Shown here in pieces: positions 16,926 through 26,318 of a stretch of 64,000 nt of DNA. Within the stretch, counting starts at the first letter, position 1. Every line of letters starts with the position of its first letter. The position numbers and the translations under genes were made by a program. This DNA is from UBA4486 sp041984885 (GTDB lineage: Bacteria; Pseudomonadota; Gammaproteobacteria; Eutrophobiales; Eutrophobiaceae): the NCBI GenBank assembly GCA_041984885.1, contig JBHIXH010000008.1, positions 10,289 through 74,288 of the forward strand. The letters run 5' to 3'. The notes beneath the pieces were generated by a model. It made no database searches and was not told where the DNA came from. It saw only the letters and a program-made list of their open reading frames with translations.

Positions 16926-17669
16926 TTATTGCAGCGGGCAGATTTCGTCGGCGAGTTTCTGGGCTGCCGCAAAATCGAGCGTTTCTTCATAAATCGCACG
17001 ACCGGTGATAGCGCCCTGAACCCCTTCTTCAGCCACCTCACACAGTGCGCGGATATCGTCAAGATTGGTGATACCGCCGGACGCAATGACCGGAATACTG
17101 ATCTGGCTGCTGAGTTCCACGGTGGCCTTTATGTTGACGCTGGTCAGCATACCGTCACGGCTGATATCGGTGAAAATGATCGCCGCCACGCCTTCATCTT
17201 CGAAGCGTTTGGCCATGTCGACGGCATCGTGATGCGATAATTTTGACCAGCCGTTGGTGGCAAGTTTGCCGTCTTTGGCGTCAAGTCCGACAATGATGTG
17301 GCCGGGGAATTCGAGGCAGATATCGGAGACAAAATGCGGTGTCGTCACCGCTTTCGTGCCAATGATGACGTATTTCACGCCGGCATCCAGGTAGGTCTGG
17401 ATCGTGTCTTCATTGCGGATGCCGCCGCCGACCTGTATCGGTGTATCCGGAAAGCGTTCGGCAATATCGTGAATCACATCTGCGTTCTCTGGCTTGCCTG
17501 CCGTTGCGCCATTCAGGTCAACAATGTGCAACCGCCGTGCCCCGGCATCAATCCAGCGTTGCGCCGTTTCCAGTGGATCCATGCAATACACGGTTTCATC
17601 ATCCATCTGCCCCTGTCGCAGGCGTACACACTTGCCATCTTTAATGTCGATCGCGGGGATAATTAACAT
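16926..17669 (-). CDS. hisA: ProFAR isomerase (phosphoribosylformimino-AICAR ribotide isomerase)
   Basis: A 247-residue TIM barrel that performs the Amadori rearrangement of ProFAR to PRFAR. Catalytic D8 in IPAIDIKDGK and D130 in VGLDAKDGK are visible, with TDISRDGML (about 168-175) on the opposite half barrel. The two-fold repeat of phosphate loops (VGGGI, ASGGI) is clear. It is the first gene of the hisA-F-I-E-tatA-B-C run. The 163-base space to polA probably holds the promoter. Confidence 0.95.
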   Translation of the reverse strand: MLIIPAIDIKDGKCVRLRQGQMDDETVYCMDPLETAQRWIDAGARRLHIVDLNGATAGKPENADVIHDIAERFPDTPIQVGGGIRNEDTIQTYLDAGVKYVIIGTKAVTTPHFVSDICLEFPGHIIVGLDAKDGKLATNGWSKLSHHDAVDMAKRFEDEGVAAIIFTDISRDGMLTSVNIKATVELSSQISIPVIASGGITNLDDIRALCEVAEEGVQGAITGRAIYEETLDFAAAQKLADEICPLQ

Positions 17670-17832
17670 GGGGGTTCCTTCAGAAGACAGTCAGTAGTAA
17701 ACAGGTGTGCGCGGAATTCTCGTCAGTTTTACGAAACGGGTGGTCGGTTAATTCGTGGTGTCCGGATCTGGTTCATGGCCGCTGTTATTACAATATAGTC
17801 TTAACAAAAAATGCGCATTTTGCAAACCCGGC

Positions 17833-20532
17833 TCAGTGTGCCTCATCCCAGTTTTTACCAACACCGATATCGACTTCCAGGTCGACCTGAAGTTGAGCCG
17901 CGGATGTCATCAGTGCGGATATTTTATCCTTGATGGCGTCGACCTCGTCCTCGGCCACCTCAAAGACCAGTTCATCGTGCACCTGCATAATCATGCTGGC
18001 ACCAACCTGTTCCGCTATCAGCCAGTCATCGATATGAATCATTGCCAGCTTGATTATGTCAGCTGCCGTGCCCTGCATCGGTGCGTTGATTGCGGTACGT
18101 TCAGCATATTGTCGTCGCATCGCGTTCTTTGAATTGATTTCCGGCAGATACAGGCGGCGGTGGAACACGGTTTCAACATAACCGTCTTCTTTCGCCTGGT
18201 TACGGATACGGTCCATAAACGCCTTGACGCCAGGATAGCGTTCAAAGTAACGGTCGATGTAGGTTTTCGCCGAGCTGCGATCAATGCCCAGTTGTTTTGC
18301 CAGGCCAAAGGCAGACATGCCGTAAATCAGGCCAAAGTTGATCGCCTTGGCAGAACGTCGTTGTTCGCTGCTGACCGCGTCCGGTTTTATGTCGAAGACT
18401 TCAGCCGCCGTGGCCCGATGGATATCCTCTCCGTTCGAGAAGGCTGACAGCAGGCCGGCATCGCCGGATAAATGGGCCATGATGCGTAATTCAATCTGTG
18501 AATAATCGGCGGCAACGAGCACGTGTTTGTCCGGTGCAACAAACGCGCTACGGATGCGGCGACCTTCTTCCGTGCGAATCGGTATGTTTTGCAGGTTCGG
18601 GTCAGAAGAAGATAAACGACCGGTTGCGGCAACCGCCTGATGATACGAGGTATGCACCCGACCGGTAGTTGTCTGAATCTGCAGTGGCAGCTTGTCTGTA
18701 TAAGTGGATTTCAGTTTGCTCAAGCTGCGGTAATCGAGGATCAGACGCGGCAGTTCGTAGTCGTTCGCCAGCTCCTGTAACACGGACTCGGCCGTTGACG
18801 GCTGTCCTTTTGGTGTCTTTGCCAGCACCGGCAGCTGTTGTTTGTCATACAGGATCGCCTGGATTTGTTTCGGTGAGCCAATGTTAAAGCTTTCACCAGC
18901 CAGTTCATGTGCCTGGATTTCCAGTGCCTGCATCTTTTCCTGCAACTGCCCGCTTTGTTGTTGCAACATGTTCTCGTCAATAATGACACCATGACGTTCG
19001 ATCCGTGCGAGTATGGGTAATAATCGCATTTCCATATCGCTGTACAGTTGTTTCAGGCCAGCGTCGCTTTCAATCTGCGGGTAAAGGTGTTGATGCAGTT
19101 GCAACGTGATATCGGCATCTTCCGCTGCATACGGCGCTGCCTGCTCAATATTGATTTGATTGAACGCAAGTTGTTTGCTGCCCTTGCCGGCAATGTCTTC
19201 ATAATGCACGGTTTGCTTGCCGAGATAGTTCTGTGCCAGCGTGTCCATATCATGTCGGCTTGCCGTACTGTTGACGACATACGATTGCAACATCGTATCG
19301 TGCGCGATGCCTTGCAGATGAATATCGTGATTGGCCAGTACTTCGGCATCGTATTTAAGGTTATGTCCGAGCTTGGCCTTGTCCGGATCTTCCAGCAACG
19401 GTTTTAACTCGTGCAGTACCTCTTCACGATTCAGTTGTTTAGGTGCGCCGTCATAGTCATGGGTTAAGGGTACGTATGCGGCCTTGCCGGCCTCGACAGC
19501 AAACGAGACACCCACGATCTCCGCCTGCATGTAATTCAGACTGGTGGTTTCGGTATCAAAGGCAAACAGATCGGCTTTCTGTAATTGTTTCAACCAGTCT
19601 TTGAATGATTTCTTCGTCAATACGCAGTCGTATTCCGGCTCGGCCACGACAGGTGCTTCGGCAACACCATTGTCCGTTTCATCCTGCCTGTCCAGTTCAT
19701 GCAACCAGGTACGAAATTCCCAACGCATGTAATACTTACGCAACAGGTCAGTTTGTGGCTCGGTGATAAGCAAGTCTTCGGGGCTGTATTCCAGATCAAC
19801 ATCGCATTTCAATGTCACAAGTTCACGTGACAAACGTAATTGTTCCAGGTTATTACGCAGATGCTCGCCAACCTTGCCTTTGATTTCATCGGCGTTTTCA
19901 ATTAACGCGTCCAGGTCGGAATATTGTTGTAACCATTTGGCTGCCGTCTTCGGACCGACCTTCGGTATGCCGGGTACGTTATCCACGCTGTCACCAACCA
20001 GGGCAAGATAATCAATGATCTGGTTCGGCGGCACGCCGTATTTTTCCGTCACCGCATCGGCATCAAGAATCACATCCTTCATCGTGTTGATCATCTTGAT
20101 TCGGTCATTGACCAGCTGTGCCAGGTCTTTGTCGCCGGATGAAATCAGGCTGTCGATGCCGTTCTTTTCCGCCTGCTGCACAAGCGTGCCGATGACGTCA
20201 TCGGCCTCGACTCCGTCAATGATTAACAGCGGAAACCCGTTTGCTGCGACGATCTGATGCATCGGTTTTATCTGGCTGATCAACTCATCCGGTGCCGGCG
20301 GACGGTTTGCCTTGTATTCCTCATACATGTCATTGCGAAAGGTTTTGCCCTTGGCATCAAACACGACCGCAAAATAATCCGGTTGTTGTTCGCGAATCAG
20401 TTTTTTCAGCATGTTCATCACGCCATAGATCACGCCGGTATGTTCACCGCTGGAATTGGTAAAATCCGGCAATGCATGAAAAGCGCGAAACATATAATAG
20501 GAGCCATCGACGAGTACGAGCTTTTTTGCCAT
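17833..20532 (-). CDS. polA: DNA polymerase I
   Basis: An 899-residue family A polymerase for repair and Okazaki fragment maturation. The 5' nuclease domain (about 1-290) opens with LVLVDGSYYMFRAFHALP. The 3'-5' exonuclease domain keeps the metal motif FDTETTSLNY, so proofreading should be active. Polymerase motifs are A (ADYSQIELRIMAH), B (RRSAKAINFGLIYG) and C (QVHDELVFEV). The length is normal (E. coli 928). It is transcribed divergently from the LOG-family gene. No convincing terminator is seen before hisA. Confidence 0.97.
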   Translation of the reverse strand: MAKKLVLVDGSYYMFRAFHALPDFTNSSGEHTGVIYGVMNMLKKLIREQQPDYFAVVFDAKGKTFRNDMYEEYKANRPPAPDELISQIKPMHQIVAANGFPLLIIDGVEADDVIGTLVQQAEKNGIDSLISSGDKDLAQLVNDRIKMINTMKDVILDADAVTEKYGVPPNQIIDYLALVGDSVDNVPGIPKVGPKTAAKWLQQYSDLDALIENADEIKGKVGEHLRNNLEQLRLSRELVTLKCDVDLEYSPEDLLITEPQTDLLRKYYMRWEFRTWLHELDRQDETDNGVAEAPVVAEPEYDCVLTKKSFKDWLKQLQKADLFAFDTETTSLNYMQAEIVGVSFAVEAGKAAYVPLTHDYDGAPKQLNREEVLHELKPLLEDPDKAKLGHNLKYDAEVLANHDIHLQGIAHDTMLQSYVVNSTASRHDMDTLAQNYLGKQTVHYEDIAGKGSKQLAFNQINIEQAAPYAAEDADITLQLHQHLYPQIESDAGLKQLYSDMEMRLLPILARIERHGVIIDENMLQQQSGQLQEKMQALEIQAHELAGESFNIGSPKQIQAILYDKQQLPVLAKTPKGQPSTAESVLQELANDYELPRLILDYRSLSKLKSTYTDKLPLQIQTTTGRVHTSYHQAVAATGRLSSSDPNLQNIPIRTEEGRRIRSAFVAPDKHVLVAADYSQIELRIMAHLSGDAGLLSAFSNGEDIHRATAAEVFDIKPDAVSSEQRRSAKAINFGLIYGMSAFGLAKQLGIDRSSAKTYIDRYFERYPGVKAFMDRIRNQAKEDGYVETVFHRRLYLPEINSKNAMRRQYAERTAINAPMQGTAADIIKLAMIHIDDWLIAEQVGASMIMQVHDELVFEVAEDEVDAIKDKISALMTSAAQLQVDLEVDIGVGKNWDEAH

Positions 20533-20648
20533 GTTGGTTCTGTCTGTTGGTTCGGGCGTGAATTAATTTTTTTATCGCCGGTCTTACCCGAAACTGTGGT
20601 AAAACGGCGTTGTTCTGCAGCCAAATAAATGAGTCAGGAAACCGCATT

Positions 20649-21365
20649 ATGAATGAACAAAAAGGCTTTGCCCATCCGGTCATTGATGACTCCAGCCTGA
20701 CGCGTGAGTCATGGAAAGTGTTTCAAATTATGGCCGAGTTTGTCGAGGGGTTCGAACGACTCGCCGGGATTAAACCGTCTGTCTCGATGTTTGGCTCGGC
20801 CCGAATCGGCGAACAGGATCCCTACTATTCACTTGCGGTCGATATTGCGCAGCGCTTATCCAATGCCGGGTTTTCTGTTGTCAGTGGCGGCGGGCCTGGA
20901 TTGATGGAGGCGTTTAATAAAGGCGCCTACAGCGGCACCTCTCCGAGCGTTGGCCTGAATATCTCGTTACCGAATGAACAGGGCGGTAACGCGTATCAGG
21001 ATATCTCGCTTTATTTTCGTCACTTCTTTTCGCGCAAGGTCATGTTTGTGAAATACGCGTCTGCCTACGTGGTTTTGCCCGGCGGTTTCGGCACACTGGA
21101 CGAGCTGGCAGAGATCCTGACGCTAACGCAGACGGGAAAAAGCAAGTCGATTCCGATTGTACTGGTCGGATCCACGTTCTGGCAGGGGCTGGTGGACTGG
21201 TTTCGACAGTCAATGCTCGCTGCGGGCACGATCAGCGCCAACGATATGCACCTGTTTCAACTCGTCGATGAACCTGAAGCGGTGGTCGAGGCCATTTTTC
21301 ATTATTATGAGAAACGTGACCAGAACCTGACGGCTGAAAGCAGGGAAAATCATCTGGAACTTTGA
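20649..21365 (+). CDS. LOG/TIGR00730 family Rossmann protein (putative nucleotide phosphoribohydrolase)
   Basis: A 238-residue protein of the LOG family, known from cytokinin-activating enzymes and bacterial nucleotide 5'-monophosphate phosphoribohydrolases. The nucleotide-binding features are VVSGGGPGLMEAFNKGAY and the family signature PGGFGTLDELAEILT. The start ATG 20649 follows AGGAA by 9 bases; an earlier ATG at 20610 lacks a ribosome site. It lies 12 bases before a DUF2782 gene. The physiological nucleotide substrate is not readable. Confidence 0.88.
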   Translation: MNEQKGFAHPVIDDSSLTRESWKVFQIMAEFVEGFERLAGIKPSVSMFGSARIGEQDPYYSLAVDIAQRLSNAGFSVVSGGGPGLMEAFNKGAYSGTSPSVGLNISLPNEQGGNAYQDISLYFRHFFSRKVMFVKYASAYVVLPGGFGTLDELAEILTLTQTGKSKSIPIVLVGSTFWQGLVDWFRQSMLAAGTISANDMHLFQLVDEPEAVVEAIFHYYEKRDQNLTAESRENHLEL

Positions 21366-21377
21366 TAGTCTTGGCCC

Positions 21378-21734
21378 ATGAAAAACAACACAACACCTAT
21401 TTCAGCTCTCTTGCTGGCACTGACATTAAGCCTGCCGGTCTTTGCCGGTAACGCCAATCCGGATGAATTCGAACCGGTACCGGAACCACCGGAGTTACCG
21501 GATCCGCTGGAAAGTGGCGAAGCGATCGAACCGGAAATCACGATTGTGCAAAAGGAAGACAGGGTCGTGCATGAATACCGCGTTAACGGTCGTCTGTATA
21601 TGGTCAAGGTGATTCCTTCGGTGGGTCCGGAATATTACCTGATGGATCAGGACGGCGATGGCAGACTGGAATCCAAAATGAGCGACATCTATAACAACAC
21701 GACAGTGCCGCAATGGGTGCTGTTTAGCTGGTAA
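21378..21734 (+). CDS. DUF2782 family exported protein
   Basis: A 118-residue protein with a Sec signal peptide (basic start, LLLALTLSLPVFAG, probable cleavage after VFA). The mature part starts with a proline- and acid-rich stretch (PVPEPPELPDPLES). The DUF2782 domain follows (VHEYRVNGRLYMVKV and YYLMDQDGDGRLE, ending VPQWVLFSW). Family members are found near polA in other gammaproteobacteria and have no known function. Its last 11 bases overlap the convergent methyltransferase gene. Confidence 0.82.
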   Translation: MKNNTTPISALLLALTLSLPVFAGNANPDEFEPVPEPPELPDPLESGEAIEPEITIVQKEDRVVHEYRVNGRLYMVKVIPSVGPEYYLMDQDGDGRLESKMSDIYNNTTVPQWVLFSW

Positions 21735-22464
21735 GCCTGCGCGCGCGAAAGACCAATCCCGGTTTCCTGTTCCGGTAAAAACGCTGAATCTCAAACCCAT
21801 AGTTTTCAAATAATCGTGTTGCCGATGCGCGGTTGAAAAACTGCACATGCACCGGCGGCGTAAACACATCCCAGCAATTAATATCGGCAGGTACCCTGGC
21901 ATGGCCAATGTCCGGCGTCGTGATATAGACATGACCGCCAGGCTTTGTCAGCGTTGTGATAACTTGCATGTACAAGTTGATATCACTGACATGCTCGATG
22001 ACCTCGGACGAATAAACAAAGTCATATTGTTTTTTGTGTTGCAGTAACTGCTCAAAACTTTGACAGGAAAATTCCGGGCGCGAAAAACGCTTGCTGGCAT
22101 AGTCGATGGCATTCTGGCTGATATCAATACCGGTTGAGTGCCGGGCAATCCTGCCGAGCACCTCGGCAATAAATCCACCACCACAACCCAGGTCGAGACA
22201 GTCCTTGCGAATAGCATAGGGGAAGAACCGGGGCAGTTTGATCCAGGCACGGCGCAAACGCGAGGCCGCTTTGTCATACGTTGGTTCCGCCTCGTTATCC
22301 GAGTCTGTGTATAACTGATTCAACGTCGCCTGATCCGGCATCGGGTTTAGAAAAACAAACTGGCAACTCGCACAACGGTCAAAGTTGTAACTATCTTTCA
22401 GCGCATACGATTGCAGCGACGCGTTGTCGCAGACCGGGCAATGATCAACTTTTTGTGCATTCAT
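21724..22464 (-). CDS. Class I SAM-dependent methyltransferase with N-terminal cysteine cluster
   Basis: A 246-residue protein with the same layout as the gene at 8908: a CPVC/CASC zinc-ribbon-like N-terminus, then a SAM-binding core (CLDLGCGGGFIAEVL, GIDISQNA, DFVYSSEVIEHV). Both share the TPDIGH element after the core. It overlaps the downstream mgtE region only by the 4 bases at 22461-22464 and is probably co-transcribed with mgtE. The substrate is unknown; UbiG-like small-molecule methylation or sugar methylation are both possible. Confidence 0.8.
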   Translation of the reverse strand: MNAQKVDHCPVCDNASLQSYALKDSYNFDRCASCQFVFLNPMPDQATLNQLYTDSDNEAEPTYDKAASRLRRAWIKLPRFFPYAIRKDCLDLGCGGGFIAEVLGRIARHSTGIDISQNAIDYASKRFSRPEFSCQSFEQLLQHKKQYDFVYSSEVIEHVSDINLYMQVITTLTKPGGHVYITTPDIGHARVPADINCWDVFTPPVHVQFFNRASATRLFENYGFEIQRFYRNRKPGLVFRARRLTS

Positions 22465-23816
22465 GCGACCAGGTAGAGCGTGGCGAGGCCAAGAAAGGTC
22501 ATGAAGCCAACGACATCGGTAACCGTGGTTAAAATCACCCCGCCGGCAATCGCCGGGTCGATGCCAAAATGGTGTAACACCAGCGGGATCATGGCACCGG
22601 CCAACGCGGCGACCAGGAGGTTGGTCATCATTGCCAGGCCGATGATGACGCCGAGCGCCGTGTTATCAAACCAGAGCACGGCAATGATGGCGACAACCAG
22701 TGACCACATCGTGCCGTTGATGACGGCAATCGCGATCTCCTTGTTTAAAAACGAACGTGCGTTGATGCCGCTGATATGACCGAGGGCGATACCGCGTATC
22801 GCTATCATTAATGTCTGACTGCCGGCAATACCGCCCATGCTGGCAACGATCGGCATCAACACCGCCAGCGCCACCAGTTGCTGGATCGAGTCTTCAAAAC
22901 GACCAATGACCCAGGCAGCGAGAAACGCAGTTAACAGGTTGATGCCAAGCCAGACGGCACGAAAGCGTGTGCTGACCAGCACCGGGGCGAAGATGTCATC
23001 GTCACCCAGTCCAACCATGCTGCGTACGGTGGACTCGGCTTCCTGCTGAATCACGTCGACGACGTCATCGATCGTAATACGACCCAGCAAGACATTATCG
23101 TCATCAACGACGGCAGCCGAGACCAGGTCACGTTGCTCAAACATTTTCGTTACCTCGGTCGCAGACAGGTCAGCATGAAGGCTGGTCTCCTCTGCCATGA
23201 CCTCGCCGACAGTTTGATCCGGATCACTGGTGACCAGGATGGCCAGCGGTACGACACCGAGGTATTTATTCTCCCTGTCGACCACAATCAGGTTGTCGGT
23301 TTGTTCCGGTATGCCATCGCGACGGGCGAGAAAACGAAGATAACGGGAAACGGTAGCCAGGCTGGCATCGGCGCGGACCGGAATCACGTCGATGTTCATC
23401 AGGCCACCGGCAACATCCTCCGGATAGGACAGTAGTGATGACAGACGTTGCCGGTTTTGTACATCCATCGCCAGCAGCACGGTATCGTGCATGTCTTCCG
23501 GCAGATCCTGAATGATGTCAGCGACATCATCGCTGTCCAGGTCCTTCGTGATTTCGACCAGTTCATGCGGATGGATTTGTTCCAGCAGGCGGGCGCGCAC
23601 GTTATCCTGCACATGCGACAACACGTCACCCTCGAGTTCCGGGTCGAGTAACTGCCAGACCATGTCGACTTCCCTGGCGGGCAGACTTTCCAGCAAGTGC
23701 GCAACTTCAGATGGATGCAGTTCGGCAAGGTAGGAGCGTGCCAGACGATCGTCTTCATCAAGCACTGCCTGCCTTAACTGATCGATGCTGCTGCCTTGAT
23801 TGAGTTCTGAATCCAT
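22461..23816 (-). CDS. mgtE: Magnesium transporter MgtE
   Basis: A 451-residue Mg2+ channel/transporter. The cytosolic N domain is built of helical repeats (YLAELHPSEVAHLLESLP and following). A pair of CBS domains follows (about 138-260; LGVVPLAILV and LGRITIDDVVDVI). Five membrane helices make up the C-terminal third. The conserved pore segment PIVASMGGIAGSQT is present. It lies 103 bases downstream of the EI gene. That gap contains a GGTAAC-AG-GTTACC inverted repeat but no M-box-like structure that I can recognise. Confidence 0.93.
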   Translation of the reverse strand: MDSELNQGSSIDQLRQAVLDEDDRLARSYLAELHPSEVAHLLESLPAREVDMVWQLLDPELEGDVLSHVQDNVRARLLEQIHPHELVEITKDLDSDDVADIIQDLPEDMHDTVLLAMDVQNRQRLSSLLSYPEDVAGGLMNIDVIPVRADASLATVSRYLRFLARRDGIPEQTDNLIVVDRENKYLGVVPLAILVTSDPDQTVGEVMAEETSLHADLSATEVTKMFEQRDLVSAAVVDDDNVLLGRITIDDVVDVIQQEAESTVRSMVGLGDDDIFAPVLVSTRFRAVWLGINLLTAFLAAWVIGRFEDSIQQLVALAVLMPIVASMGGIAGSQTLMIAIRGIALGHISGINARSFLNKEIAIAVINGTMWSLVVAIIAVLWFDNTALGVIIGLAMMTNLLVAALAGAMIPLVLHHFGIDPAIAGGVILTTVTDVVGFMTFLGLATLYLVA

Positions 23817-23861
23817 ACGTTATGTCGAATCGTTAAAGAGGACAGAGGTGGAGTTGAATAA

Positions 23862-23875
23862 GGTAACAGGTTACC
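23862..23875. repeat. Short perfect inverted repeat upstream of mgtE
   Basis: GGTAAC-AG-GTTACC lies 46 bases upstream of the mgtE start, in the gap after the EI gene. It could be an operator or a small hairpin. No T-run follows on the minus strand, so a Rho-independent terminator is unlikely. Confidence 0.3.
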
Positions 23876-23919
23876 GCAAAACGGCAACAGAACGAATTAA
23901 CAACAGGACCGGGGCGCTT

Positions 23920-25653
23920 TTAGTTTAATTCGTTGATAAAAGCTTCAATTGCCGGACCGCTGTCCAGGTCCATCATTTTGTCAGCAATTGAAGTGAGTTC
24001 GGAGACATCACTTTCCATGATGATTTTCTTTACTTCGAGCAGTCCGCCCGGATGCACACTAAATTCACGCAGGCCAAGACCAAGCAACAAACGCGTAAAT
24101 GTCGGTTCGCCGGCCATCTCGCCACACATTGCAACCGGGATGTCATGCTTGATTCCCGCTTTCAACGTATGATGGATCAGTCTTAACACCGCCGGATGCA
24201 ACGGGTCATACAGATAACTGACTTCGTCGTTAACCCGATCGATAGCCATTGTGTATTGAATCAAATCGTTCGTGCCGATGGAAAGAAAGTCGAGCTGGCG
24301 TGCGAATATCTCTGCACAAACAGCGGCAGCGGGTACCTCGATCATACCGCCAACCGGTACTCTTTCATCAAACGGCAGGCCTTCGTCACGCAGTTCCTGT
24401 TTGATTGTCTCTATGATCGATAAAACCTGATCGGTTTCGTACAGGTTGGACAACATTGGTACCATTAGCCGCACCGGGCCATTGGCGGAAGCCCGTAGAA
24501 TTGCCCGTAACTGGGGTTTGAAAAATGCCGGCTCCTTCAGGCAGAGTCGAACCGCTCGCAGGCCAAGCGCCGGGTTTGATTGAACGGGCCCGAGCTGTGA
24601 ACCGCCATCAACCTGCTTGTCTGCCCCCAGGTCAACCGTGCGGATCGTCAACGGCAAGCCATCAAGTACCCGCATCACCTCTGTGTAGGTTTCATAATGT
24701 TCCTCTTCATCCGGCGGCGTGTCCCGATTCATGTAGAGAAACTCGGTCCGGTAAAGCCCGACACCGTGTGCGCCGACCTCGCGCACCGTATCGAAATCAC
24801 CCGGTAGTTCTATGTTTGCCTGCAGTTCGATCTCGACCTTGTCACGCGTGATGCTCGGTGACTCTTTCAGTTTGCCGAGTTCGGCAAAGTATTGCGCCTC
24901 TTCTTTTTGCCTGGTTTTATAAAACTCGAGCGTCTTCTCGTCCGGCCCTATCAATAACACACCGTTAGTGCCGTCAAGCACCGCAAGGTCGTCTTCCTTA
25001 ACAAAACGCAGGACATGGTGAATACCCACGATCGCCGGGATGCCGAGACTGCGGGCAAGGATAGCCGTGTGTGAGGTCGGGCCACCAAATTCGGTTGCAA
25101 ACGCGGCAATGCCCTGGTGTTGCATTAACACGGTGTCCGATGGTGCCAGATCATCGGCAAGAATGATCCGATCCTGCAGGCGTGTGTCCATGGTCTCGTG
25201 CGGTAAAGCAGTGTGTTTTTGCAAGACACGCAAAATGCGGTTCACAACGTGATCAACATCATCACGCCGTGTGCTCAGATAGGGATCATTCATTTCCATG
25301 AACACGCTGACCAGCGCGTTACGCTGGTTTTTGATTGCCCACTCTGCATTACAAAAACTTTCGCGAATCAGGCGGATGGGTTCTTCTGTCAATGTCACAT
25401 CGTCCAGCATCAGCAGATGGGTATCAATAAACGCTGCAATATCAACAGCGGTTGAGCCTGGAACCTGTTTCTTTATATCGCTGAGTTGCTGGCGGGCAAT
25501 CCTGACTGCGTCTTCAAAGCGTTTAACTTCTTTATCGACCTGTTTTTTATCGATCGTGTATTCCGGGATATCCGGCTGATTTCGTTCAATGATATGCAGG
25601 CGCCCGATGGCGATACCACGCGAAACTTTTTTCCCGTGCAGGGCGATAGTCAT
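23920..25653 (-). CDS. ptsI: PEP-protein phosphotransferase (PTS enzyme I)
   Basis: A 577-residue EI that passes phosphate from PEP to HPr. The phosphorylated histidine is H195 in GGPTSHTAILARSLG. The C-terminal TIM barrel has TEFLYMNRDTPP, the signature DFLSIGTNDLIQYT and the catalytic cysteine in VAMCGEMAGE. There is no N-terminal GAF domain, so this is PtsI-type and not PtsP/EI-Ntr. It overlaps HPr by 4 bases. No sugar-specific EIIB/EIIC gene lies in the window, which suggests a regulatory PTS. Confidence 0.95.
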   Translation of the reverse strand: MTIALHGKKVSRGIAIGRLHIIERNQPDIPEYTIDKKQVDKEVKRFEDAVRIARQQLSDIKKQVPGSTAVDIAAFIDTHLLMLDDVTLTEEPIRLIRESFCNAEWAIKNQRNALVSVFMEMNDPYLSTRRDDVDHVVNRILRVLQKHTALPHETMDTRLQDRIILADDLAPSDTVLMQHQGIAAFATEFGGPTSHTAILARSLGIPAIVGIHHVLRFVKEDDLAVLDGTNGVLLIGPDEKTLEFYKTRQKEEAQYFAELGKLKESPSITRDKVEIELQANIELPGDFDTVREVGAHGVGLYRTEFLYMNRDTPPDEEEHYETYTEVMRVLDGLPLTIRTVDLGADKQVDGGSQLGPVQSNPALGLRAVRLCLKEPAFFKPQLRAILRASANGPVRLMVPMLSNLYETDQVLSIIETIKQELRDEGLPFDERVPVGGMIEVPAAAVCAEIFARQLDFLSIGTNDLIQYTMAIDRVNDEVSYLYDPLHPAVLRLIHHTLKAGIKHDIPVAMCGEMAGEPTFTRLLLGLGLREFSVHPGGLLEVKKIIMESDVSELTSIADKMMDLDSGPAIEAFINELN

Positions 25654-25919
25654 TCCGGTTCTCCGAAACGGTCATCGATCAATTCCCGAATTGCCTGCAT
25701 GGCCTCGTCGGCATCGGCACCAGCGGTCGTGACATCGATTGTGGTGCCCTTGCCGGCGGCCAGCATCATAACTCCCATAATACTTTTACCGCTGACTTCG
25801 CGACCATTATGTTTCAGCGTGATGTCCGCCTGGAAGCGCGAAGCGGTTTGTACCAGTTTCGCGGCGGCCCGGGCGTGCAGCCCGAGTTTATTGATAATGG
25901 GTATTGCGTGCGTCGCCAT
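25650..25919 (-). CDS. HPr phosphocarrier protein
   Basis: An 89-residue HPr. Both regulatory sites are present: H15 in LGLHARAAAKLV, the EI phosphorylation site, and S46 in SGKSIMGVMML, the target of HPr kinase. The presence of an HprK gene four genes upstream makes S46 phosphorylation likely. The gene lies between the EIIA(Man)-type gene and ptsI, in the order usual for HprK-bearing proteobacteria. Confidence 0.93.
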   Translation of the reverse strand: MATHAIPIINKLGLHARAAAKLVQTASRFQADITLKHNGREVSGKSIMGVMMLAAGKGTTIDVTTAGADADEAMQAIRELIDDRFGEPE

Positions 25920-25924
25920 AAGGG

Positions 25925-26300
25925 TCAGTCAATCGTCTGTATGCCATCGATACCACCGCTACGGGCTTTCTCGGCCAGTTCGTCGAGTGATAACTCGGGA
26001 TAATTTAATACACGAATCAGCATTGACAAGTTCACGCCGGAGACAGCTCGCGTCGCGTGTTGTCCGCTCAGGCTGGCGGCGATGTTACTCGGTGTTGCGC
26101 CATAGAGATCAGTCAGGATCACCATCGTCCAGTGACTCGATAAACTCTTCAGCTTGTGTGCGTAACTCGTCCGGGTCACTGTCTCTGGAAGCCATGAGCA
26201 GTTTGGCCGGCAGTGGACAGCCGCCGAGCATTAATGATGTGGTGCCGAGCAGGGCCGGCCCGATACCATCATGGGTAATGACAAGTAAACCGACGCTCAT
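25925..26300 (-). pseudogene. Mannose-type PTS EIIA, frameshifted
   Basis: Codons from ATG 26300 encode a mannose-family EIIA N-terminus with the phospho-histidine H10 in LLVITHDGIG, continuing to EEFIESLDDG. A stop is then reached at 26109. The rest of the domain (VILTDLYGATPSNIAASLSG to IDGIQTID) continues in another frame to the stop at 25925. Restoring two bases in the sequence near 26118-26126 (GGTG to GGTGTG on the minus strand) would give an uninterrupted D-D-G-V-I-L-T-D-L-Y-G. This regulatory EIIA is standard between rapZ and HPr. It may be a real mutation or a consensus error. Confidence 0.85.
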
Positions 26301-26318
26301 TAATCAATCCCCATTTGC

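Noticed and set aside
17808..17821. AAAATGCGCATTTT palindrome followed by T's on the minus strand, as a polA terminator
   Set aside because: The stem would be five A-T pairs with a GCGC loop, too weak to call; it may be chance.
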